A stretch of DNA of 64,000 nt. It comes from Palleronia sp. LCG004 (GTDB taxonomy: Bacteria; Pseudomonadota; Alphaproteobacteria; Rhodobacterales; Rhodobacteraceae). Position numbers and translations under genes: made by a program. The stretch is from positions 1,674,001-1,738,000 of the forward strand of contig NZ_CP136759.1 of NCBI RefSeq assembly GCF_032931615.1, written 5' to 3'. Shown here piece by piece: positions 57,460-64,000 of the stretch. The first letter of the stretch is position 1. Every line of letters begins with the position of its first letter. Below the pieces are notes generated by a model. That model worked only from the letters and a program-made list of their open reading frames with translations. It did no database searches and was not told where the DNA came from.

Positions 57460-57634
57460 TCCGCCACATTCTTCGACATGCACCGCCGTGCGGTGGGTCA
57501 CGAATAAATTGTGATGCCGACGACGAAGAAAATCCTTGAAGGTGTGCCGGGAACTGCCGACCTTCGAGTTATGAGGCCACGGTGGTGATGCTGGCCCGAT
57601 CAGCGCCCGCCCGACGAAAAAGGAGCACCCCCTC

Positions 57635-59959
57635 GTGCCATCATTCTCCAATACGCTCGAGCAAGCGATCCATTCTGCACTGGCTCTGGCAAACACCCGT
57701 CGTCACGAGCTCGCAACGTTGGAACACCTCCTCCTTGCGCTCACCGATGAGCCCGACGCGGCGAAGGTGATGTCGGCATGCAAGGTCGATCTGGAGGAGC
57801 TTCGCCAAACGCTTGCCGATTTCATCGACGACGATCTTTCGACCCTCGTGACCGAGATCGAGGGCTCGGAAGCCGTGCCGACAGCGGCATTCCAGCGGGT
57901 CATCCAGCGTGCCGCCATTCACGTCCAATCCTCAGGACGAACCGAGGTCACCGGCGCGAACGTTCTTGTCGCGATCTTCGCCGAGCGTGAGTCGAACGCC
58001 GCCTATTTCCTGCAGGAGCAGGACATGACGCGTTACGACGCAGTCAATTTCATCGCTCACGGCGTGGCCAAGGACACCGCGCAGTCCGAACAAAGGCCGG
58101 TTTCCGGATCGCCCGAAGGCGAGGAGGAAGCCTCCATGCAGGTCGAGGAGGGTGACGCGAAGGAGTCCGCCCTTGGCAAGTATTGCGTCGATCTGAACGC
58201 GAAATCGTCGAAGGGGGACATCGATCCGCTTATCGGTCGCGAGCATGAGGTCGAACGCTGCATCCAGGTGCTCTGCCGGCGGCGCAAGAACAACCCGCTT
58301 CTTGTGGGCGATCCGGGTGTAGGCAAGACCGCAATCGCAGAAGGCTTGGCCAAGAAGATCGTCGAGGGGCAGACCCCCGAAGTACTTTCGAAGACCACAA
58401 TCTATTCACTCGACATGGGTGCTCTTCTGGCCGGGACTCGGTATCGTGGTGATTTCGAAGAGCGTCTGAAAGCCGTGATGACCGAGATGGAGGAACATGA
58501 CGACGCAGTTCTCTTCATCGACGAGATCCACACCGTGATCGGTGCGGGTGCTACGTCCGGCGGGGCGATGGATGCCTCGAACCTGCTGAAGCCTGCGCTC
58601 CAGGGCGGCAAGCTTCGCTGCATGGGATCGACGACGTACAAGGAGTTCCGGCAGCACTTCGAGAAGGATCGTGCGCTCAGCCGCCGATTCCAGAAAATCG
58701 ATGTAAACGAACCTTCCGTCGACGACAGCGTCAAGATCCTTACTGGCCTCAAGCCATATTTCGAGACGCATCACGAGATCAAGTACACGAACGACGCGAT
58801 CAAGACGGCGGTCGAACTTTCGGCGCGTTACATCAACGATCGCAAGCTGCCGGATAAGGCGATTGACGTGATCGACGAGGCCGGGGCCGCGCAACATCTC
58901 GTGGCGACGTCCAAGCGCCGCAAGACGATCGGCACGAAGGAGATCGAAGCCGTCGTCGCCAAGATCGCCCGCATCCCACCGAAGAACGTCAGCAAGGATG
59001 ATGCCGCTGTCCTGAAAGATCTCGAGGGCACGTTGAAGCGGGTCGTCTTCGGACAGGATGCCGCCATCACCGCGCTGAGCTCTGCAATCAAGTTGAGCCG
59101 TGCAGGGCTCCGCGAGCCTGAGAAGCCCATCGGCAACTACCTGTTCGCAGGCCCCACCGGCGTCGGCAAGACGGAGGTGGCCAAACAATTGGCCTCGACC
59201 CTGGGTGTCGAACTTCTGCGCTTCGACATGTCGGAATACATGGAGAAGCATGCGGTTTCGCGGCTGATCGGGGCTCCGCCGGGATACGTGGGTTTTGATC
59301 AGGGCGGCATGCTAACGGACGGCGTGGATCAGCATCCGCACTGCGTGCTTCTGCTCGACGAAATCGAGAAAGCGCATCCGGACGTATTCAACATCCTGCT
59401 GCAAGTGATGGACCACGGAAAGCTTACCGACCACAACGGTCGCTCGGTCGATTTCCGGAATGTCATACTTATCATGACTTCGAATGCAGGTGCCGCCGAG
59501 ATGTCAAAGAACGCGATGGGTTTCGGTAGAGACCGTCGTGAGGGCGAGGATACGGCTGCGATCGAGCGGACCTTTACGCCCGAATTCCGCAACCGGCTCG
59601 ATGCGGTCATCAGCTTCGGGGCGCTGCCGAAGGAGGTCATTCTTCGCGTGGTGGAGAAGTTCGTTCTTCAACTCGAAGCACAACTCATGGATCGCAATGT
59701 AACGATCGAATTGACGGATGATGCGGCTGCATGGCTGGGTGATCGCGGCTACGACGAGAAGATGGGTGCGCGTCCGCTGGGCCGCGTAATCCAGGAGCAC
59801 ATCAAGAAGCCGCTCGCCGAGGAACTTCTTTTCGGCAAGCTCGCGAAGGGCGGCGTCGTGCAGGTAGGTGTCAAGGACGGCCAGATCGACCTCCGGTTCA
59901 ACCCACCCGAAACTCGGCGCCTGAGCTCCAAGAAGCCGCCACTTCTGACCGCGGAATAA
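57635..59959 (+). CDS. clpA: ATP-dependent Clp protease ATP-binding subunit ClpA
   Basis: Hexameric AAA+ unfoldase feeding ClpP. 774 residues: N-terminal repeat domain (1-145, [21 protein letters not shown]), D1 AAA module with Walker A GDPGVGKT (about 225), D2 with GPTGVGKT (about 507) and Walker [16 protein letters not shown]. It lacks the long M domain of ClpB. GTG start with AAGGAG. clpS, usually just upstream, is not found in the 175 bp before it. Confidence 0.96.
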   Translation: MPSFSNTLEQAIHSALALANTRRHELATLEHLLLALTDEPDAAKVMSACKVDLEELRQTLADFIDDDLSTLVTEIEGSEAVPTAAFQRVIQRAAIHVQSSGRTEVTGANVLVAIFAERESNAAYFLQEQDMTRYDAVNFIAHGVAKDTAQSEQRPVSGSPEGEEEASMQVEEGDAKESALGKYCVDLNAKSSKGDIDPLIGREHEVERCIQVLCRRRKNNPLLVGDPGVGKTAIAEGLAKKIVEGQTPEVLSKTTIYSLDMGALLAGTRYRGDFEERLKAVMTEMEEHDDAVLFIDEIHTVIGAGATSGGAMDASNLLKPALQGGKLRCMGSTTYKEFRQHFEKDRALSRRFQKIDVNEPSVDDSVKILTGLKPYFETHHEIKYTNDAIKTAVELSARYINDRKLPDKAIDVIDEAGAAQHLVATSKRRKTIGTKEIEAVVAKIARIPPKNVSKDDAAVLKDLEGTLKRVVFGQDAAITALSSAIKLSRAGLREPEKPIGNYLFAGPTGVGKTEVAKQLASTLGVELLRFDMSEYMEKHAVSRLIGAPPGYVGFDQGGMLTDGVDQHPHCVLLLDEIEKAHPDVFNILLQVMDHGKLTDHNGRSVDFRNVILIMTSNAGAAEMSKNAMGFGRDRREGEDTAAIERTFTPEFRNRLDAVISFGALPKEVILRVVEKFVLQLEAQLMDRNVTIELTDDAAAWLGDRGYDEKMGARPLGRVIQEHIKKPLAEELLFGKLAKGGVVQVGVKDGQIDLRFNPPETRRLSSKKPPLLTAE

Positions 59960-59964
59960 TAAAG

Positions 59965-60927
59965 ATGCGATGCGGCCCGGTCGTCTTGGCCGCATACGCT
60001 CTTTCGTTCCCTGCTTGGGCTGAGCCACCGAAATTCGCGCCGCCCCTCGACTGCGATCTGGGGGCGGCGTGCTTCATTCAGCAATATGTCGATGCCGATC
60101 CCGGTCCGGGAGTCACGGATTTTACCTGCGGCCCCCTGAGCTACGATGGTCACAAGGGGACGGATTTCGCTCTCCCATCGCTCGCCATCATGAACGACGG
60201 CGTAAACGTTGTTGCCGCCGCCTCCGGAACAGTTCGAGCTGTTCGACCCGACATACCGGACAGTTCCGCTGATGTCGGTGGAGCCTCGACTGCCGGTCGG
60301 GAATGCGGGAACGGTGTGATCATCGACCACGCCGATGGCTGGTCGACGCAGTATTGTCACCTGCGCGAGATGTCGATCACAGTGGCCCCCGACGACCGCG
60401 TCACGACCGGCGACGTGCTTGGACAAGTCGGGCTAAGTGGCCGGACGTCCTTTCCTCATCTCCACCTGACATTGCGGCGCGACGGAGAAGTCGTCGATCC
60501 GTTTAATCCGGAAGGCGCGAGATGCGGGCAAAGCGTTGATGAAACCCTTTGGAACGAACCGATCCCATATCGACCGGGGGGGATCATCGAAGCAGGCTTC
60601 GCCGACGCAATTCCGCGTTACGACGACATCAAGGCGGGAACAGTGTCACACGATGTCCTGTCCACCGACGCCGATGCAGCAGTGTTCTGGATTTACGCCT
60701 TTGGCGGACGCTCTGGCGACGAGTTGTCTTTCGAGATTGAAGGCCCGGACGGGCCGATCCTGACGCACACGCTGTCACTCGATGAACATCATGCGCAGTT
60801 CTTTCGTGCAATTGGACAGCGTCGGCCGCGCGGCGGATGGCCAGAGGGGGTCATCGAAGCAACAGCGACCTTCAGCCGTGACGGGAAACGGATCGGCGAT
60901 GCGTATCGAACAATCCGCATCGACTAA
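59965..60927 (+). CDS. M23 family metallopeptidase (LytM type)
   Basis: 320 residues with a signal peptide (cut near AWAEPP). LytM domain: zinc ligands in GHKGTDFALP and SFPHLHL, plus GNGVIIDHADGWSTQYCHL. The C-terminal 110 residues form a beta-rich domain (VFWIYAFGGRSGDELSFEIEGPDG) of unknown role. Six bases after clpA, so cotranscribed. Cleaves cell-wall peptides or, lacking a second Zn site check, may be a regulator; active-site residues look intact. Confidence 0.88.
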   Translation: MRCGPVVLAAYALSFPAWAEPPKFAPPLDCDLGAACFIQQYVDADPGPGVTDFTCGPLSYDGHKGTDFALPSLAIMNDGVNVVAAASGTVRAVRPDIPDSSADVGGASTAGRECGNGVIIDHADGWSTQYCHLREMSITVAPDDRVTTGDVLGQVGLSGRTSFPHLHLTLRRDGEVVDPFNPEGARCGQSVDETLWNEPIPYRPGGIIEAGFADAIPRYDDIKAGTVSHDVLSTDADAAVFWIYAFGGRSGDELSFEIEGPDGPILTHTLSLDEHHAQFFRAIGQRRPRGGWPEGVIEATATFSRDGKRIGDAYRTIRID

Positions 60928-61026
60928 GCTCCGAGCGCTCTAACCTCTTGTCATTGTCGGTCAGAAGGACACATCGCCGCCAACCCCCATCTGCATTAGC
61001 CTGACATAGCAAATGGGGGGACGATC

Positions 61027-62370
61027 ATGTCGAACAGGCTGAGTACGGCAGTCGCAGGCGCACTTCTCCTGACCGCCTGTGGAGGAGGTCCGGCCCTGCC
61101 GCCTGCACCCGAGACAGTAGGCCCTGATCCGGCCCTCCCGGTTCCGCACATATCGCCCATCCCCCGCGTCAACATCGCCCCGGCGACTGGCTGGCCCGAG
61201 GGGACCAGACCTTTGGCGGCCGATACCCTCAATGTGCAGCCCTTTGCGACGGGCCTCGACCACCCCCGCTGGGTTCATGTCCTGCCCAACGGCGATGTGC
61301 TCATCGCCGAAAGCAACAAGCAGCCTCGGCCTCCGCAAGGCATACGGGATATCGTCGCGCAGAAGATCATGGGCATCGCCGGTGCGGGGGTTCCGAGTGC
61401 TAACCGAATAACCCTGCTGCGGGACGGCGATGGCGACGGCGTCGCCGAACTACGAAGCGTGTTTCTGGATGATCTCACGTCACCCTTCGGCATGGCGCTT
61501 ATCGGTTCCGATTTTTATGTCGCGACTACCGATGCGCTTCTCCGCTTTCCTTACGAAACCGGGACAACCCGGATCGACCTGCCCGGCGAGCATATCGTCG
61601 CACTGCCGGCCAACGCCCCTAACATGCACTGGACGAAGGGGCTGATTGCTGGTGCCGATGGACAATTGTTCGTTTCCGTTGGTTCGAACAGTGATCATGG
61701 CGAGGCCGGCATGGATGCAGAGCGAAATCGCGCGGCGATCTGGATCGTCGATCCTGCCGAGAAGAGCGCAAGGATCTACGCGTCCGGGCTTCGCAATCCC
61801 GTTGGCCTCGATTTCGAACCAACAACCGGGGAACTTTGGACCGTAGTCAACGAACGTGACGAACTCGGGGACGATCTGGTACCCGACTACCTTACCTCGG
61901 TTCGTCCCGGCGGTTTTTACGGATGGCCATACGTCTATTACGGCGATCGTCTCGATCCGCGCGTAACCGGGTCCGCACCTGACATGGTTGCGCAGTCCCT
62001 CACGCCGGATTACGCGCTCGGTGCGCATGTGGCTCCACTCGGCCTTACCTTCTCCGATGGCGCACGCCTGGGGCCGGCATTCGCCAAAGGCGCATTCATT
62101 GGCCAGCACGGATCCTGGAACCGACGACCGGCCAGCGGCTATTCGGTCGTCTACGTTCCCTTTGAAAGCGGACGGCCTAACGGTCGACCGATCGAGATCC
62201 TGTCGAATTTCAGGACTGCCGACGGTAAGGCACGGGGCCGCCCAGTCGGGGTTGCGATTGCGAAAGATGGTGCGCTTCTCGTGGCAGACGATGTCGGCAA
62301 CACGATCTGGCGCGTCACGATACGTGATCGAAGCAAGCCATCCCTCTCGCTCGACACGACCAACCGCTAA
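61027..62370 (+). CDS. Sorbosone-dehydrogenase-like (PQQ beta-propeller) lipoprotein
   Basis: 447 residues, lipobox LLTAC (Cys18). A six-bladed propeller of the glucose/sorbosone dehydrogenase family: FATGLDHPRWVHVLPNGDVLIAES, HWTKGLIAGADGQLFVSVGSNS, YASGLRNPVGLDFEPTTGELWTVVNERDELGDDLVPDY, GQHGSWNRRPASGY. Probably a PQQ-dependent periplasmic sugar or alcohol dehydrogenase; no PQQ synthesis genes here. Confidence 0.88.
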   Translation: MSNRLSTAVAGALLLTACGGGPALPPAPETVGPDPALPVPHISPIPRVNIAPATGWPEGTRPLAADTLNVQPFATGLDHPRWVHVLPNGDVLIAESNKQPRPPQGIRDIVAQKIMGIAGAGVPSANRITLLRDGDGDGVAELRSVFLDDLTSPFGMALIGSDFYVATTDALLRFPYETGTTRIDLPGEHIVALPANAPNMHWTKGLIAGADGQLFVSVGSNSDHGEAGMDAERNRAAIWIVDPAEKSARIYASGLRNPVGLDFEPTTGELWTVVNERDELGDDLVPDYLTSVRPGGFYGWPYVYYGDRLDPRVTGSAPDMVAQSLTPDYALGAHVAPLGLTFSDGARLGPAFAKGAFIGQHGSWNRRPASGYSVVYVPFESGRPNGRPIEILSNFRTADGKARGRPVGVAIAKDGALLVADDVGNTIWRVTIRDRSKPSLSLDTTNR

Positions 62371-63077
62371 TCGTCGAGATGGACGTAAACCCGGCGGTTC
62401 TGGCCGCCTTTTTTCTCGATCTTGCCAATTCGAATGGGACCGACCTCGCTTGTATGTCCGACATGAGTGCCACCGCAGGGCTGCAGGTCGATCGTTCCGT
62501 CGGCAGCCCCGATCCGGACCAGACGGATCTTCCCTGATCCACGCGGCGGTTGCACCCTCAGCGTTTTGACCAGCCCGGGATTGGCGTCAAGCTCTGCCTC
62601 GTCGATCCATTCCATCGTCACACTTTCATCCGTATCGATCAGCGTTCGAAGCGCCGCGGCGATCGCCTCCTTGTCCTGCGGCGGCTCGGGCATGTCGAAG
62701 TCGAGACGACCCTTGCCTTCAGAGATTGCGCCACCCGTGACCGGCAGAGGGATAACCACTGAGAGGAGGTGCAGCGCGGTATGCACGCGCATGTGCGACC
62801 ACCGGCGATCCCAATCGATCCTCTGCACAACATCGATCCCGACCTCCGGGCATTCGCCATCGGCGAGCCGCAGGATCGAGCCCCGCGCATCGCGCTCGCA
62901 AACCTCCACGCGCGCTTCGCATCCGGACCAGGCGATCGTGCCAGTATCGCCCGGCTGCCCCCCTCCGGTCGCATAGAACAACGTCGGCTCGACCCGAACC
63001 CATCCGTCGCCGGTCTCGATTACTCGGCCCTCGGCCTCCCGCAGGGTCGGGTGTTCCAGATGCAGATCCGTCGTCAA
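62367..63077 (-). CDS. Alanyl-tRNA editing protein AlaX-like
   Basis: 236 residues. Free-standing version of the AlaRS editing domain: zinc ligands HTALH ([12 protein letters not shown]) and [24 protein letters not shown] is the N-terminal signature. Clears Ser- or Gly-mischarged tRNA-Ala. TTG start overlapping the MscS stop by TTGA. Ends [15 protein letters not shown]. Confidence 0.92.
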   Translation of the reverse strand: MTTDLHLEHPTLREAEGRVIETGDGWVRVEPTLFYATGGGQPGDTGTIAWSGCEARVEVCERDARGSILRLADGECPEVGIDVVQRIDWDRRWSHMRVHTALHLLSVVIPLPVTGGAISEGKGRLDFDMPEPPQDKEAIAAALRTLIDTDESVTMEWIDEAELDANPGLVKTLRVQPPRGSGKIRLVRIGAADGTIDLQPCGGTHVGHTSEVGPIRIGKIEKKGGQNRRVYVHLDD

Positions 63078-64000
63078 GAAGCAGCCTCCTTCGGATGCAG
63101 GGCTTCGGGGTTGCGTAGCCAGAGATCGCGCTGCGCGAAGGGGATTTCGATCCCCTCTTCCTTGAACCGCTTGGCGATGCCGTGGAGCATGTCGCTCTGG
63201 ACGTTCAGAACGAAATTCACGTCCCGCAGGATCGCGCGGATCTCGAATTCCAGAGAATCCGCACCGAATGCCCTGAAAAGTACGGCAGGTGGAGGATTGA
63301 GCACGACCATCGGATGCGCCTCGGCGACTTCGCGCAGGACCTCCGTGACCCATTCGGTGTCAGTCCCGTAGGCCACGCCCACGGGCACAATGACACGACC
63401 CGTATTGTTGCCTCGTGTCCAGTTCGTGACCGTTCCCGAGACGAGATCGGCATTCGGAACGATGACATCCGTCCGATCGAACGTCTCGATCCGCGTCGAG
63501 CGGACCGAGATGTTGCGGACATACCCCATCTGATCGCCGACCTGGATCCAGTCGCCTTCCGAGATCGGACGTTCGATCAGGAGGATGATGCCGGAGACGA
63601 AATTCGACACGACGTTCTGCAGGCCGAAGCCGATCCCGACCGACAGGGCACCGGCAACGATGGCCAAAGACGAGAGGTCGATACCAGCGCTGGTGATCGC
63701 GATGATCGCGGCTAGGAAAATCCCGACATAACCAACGCCCGCGACGATCGCGTTCCGCCCCCCCACGTCAAGCCGTGTTTTCGGCAGGACAGTGTTGCGC
63801 AAGGTACCCTGCATGAAGCGCGTGAGGCCGTAACCAATCGCGAAGATCAGCAGGAAAGTTAGGAAATCGGCCGGCGAGATCCGTGTCTCGCCAACCGAGA
63901 AGCCCGCCCGGAACCGAGACCAGATCTCGGTCAGGTCGGCGACCCGCGCCCCCCAGATGAGGGCATAGAGCGGCAGCGACAAAATCACGATGCCGAAGCC
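63074..64000 (-). CDS. MscS-family mechanosensitive channel, N-terminus beyond window edge
   Basis: The frame is open to the right edge, so the protein is longer than the 309 residues seen. Visible: membrane helices, the pore helix with [30 protein letters not shown], the beta domain [38 protein letters not shown], and the C-terminal alpha-beta vestibule. Opens on osmotic downshock. Large multi-domain MscS homologue likely (inference from the upstream helices). Confidence 0.93.
   Translation of the reverse strand, partial: GFGIVILSLPLYALIWGARVADLTEIWSRFRAGFSVGETRISPADFLTFLLIFAIGYGLTRFMQGTLRNTVLPKTRLDVGGRNAIVAGVGYVGIFLAAIIAITSAGIDLSSLAIVAGALSVGIGFGLQNVVSNFVSGIILLIERPISEGDWIQVGDQMGYVRNISVRSTRIETFDRTDVIVPNADLVSGTVTNWTRGNNTGRVIVPVGVAYGTDTEWVTEVLREVAEAHPMVVLNPPPAVLFRAFGADSLEFEIRAILRDVNFVLNVQSDMLHGIAKRFKEEGIEIPFAQRDLWLRNPEALHPKEAAS

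Noticed and set aside
57482..57500. Hairpin CACCGC/GCGGTG after gloB as terminator
   Set aside because: Only six pairs and no following T-tract.

Overview
The window is GC-rich, densely packed bacterial chromosome, almost certainly from an alphaproteobacterium of the Rhodobacteraceae (Roseobacter group). Evidence: the fabD-fabG-acpP-fabF block; the trpC-moaC-moeA-lexA/comEC/gltX-gltA order; a LexA gene with its own GTTC-N7-GTTC type SOS box; an ATP synthase split into a separate Fo operon (atpI-B-E-b'-b) and F1 operon (atpH-A-G-D-C); a MipZ-type ParA ATPase; and family-typical DUF1178, DUF3572 and DUF983 proteins. I see no insertion sequence, prophage, CRISPR array, rRNA operon or integron. 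It looks like core chromosome with a few accessory-flavoured stretches.

Layout. 1-3.5 kb: fatty-acid synthesis genes on the minus strand (fabF cut by the window edge). 3.6-5.5 kb: a cytochrome b561-YceI fusion facing a stand-alone periplasmic YceI. 5.7-7.0 kb: rpsF-rpsR-rplI. 7.5-8.9 kb: trigger factor and tRNA-Leu(UAG). 9-21.5 kb: anmK diverging from tyrS-trpC-moaC-moeA, then SOS-controlled lexA, comEC, gltX, gltA, a histone-deacetylase-fold amidohydrolase and a Nudix protein. 22-26.8 kb: an AttEFGH-like ABC exporter operon. 26.8-30 kb: an FAD oxidoreductase-SelD fusion convergent with mnmH, together making 2-selenouridine in tRNA. 30-34.6 kb: a lytic transglycosylase and a cyclic-di-GMP cluster (H-NOX-like sensor plus GGDEF enzyme, DUF3572, and a PleD-like REC-REC-GGEEF protein). 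34.6-39.5 kb: envelope, repair and redox genes (DUF983, Nudix, lipocalin lipoprotein, Cys-rich lipoprotein, aldo/keto reductase, Ada-like methyltransferase, OmpA-type lipoprotein). 39.7-42.3 kb: Fo genes. 42.5-45 kb: small regulators and small membrane or secreted proteins. 45.2-49.7 kb: ffh-chorismate mutase-rpsP-rimM-trmD-rplS-rpmE. 49.9-55.7 kb: mipZ and the F1 genes. 55.9-64 kb: methyltransferase, gloB, clpA, M23 peptidase, sorbosone-dehydrogenase-like lipoprotein, alanyl-tRNA editing protein and an MscS channel running off the right edge.

Most genes are housekeeping. The items most worth a second look are: the H-NOX-like protein that has lost the residues normally holding heme while keeping its diguanylate cyclase partner; a run of four strong hairpins ending in a terminator in front of ffh; a 22-residue membrane protein with an excellent ribosome binding site antisense to the end of an ArsR gene; an open frame overlapping the rplS start; and the b561-YceI and oxidoreductase-SelD fusions. 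Family assignments come from motifs read by eye and from memory of the families; no database search was run.
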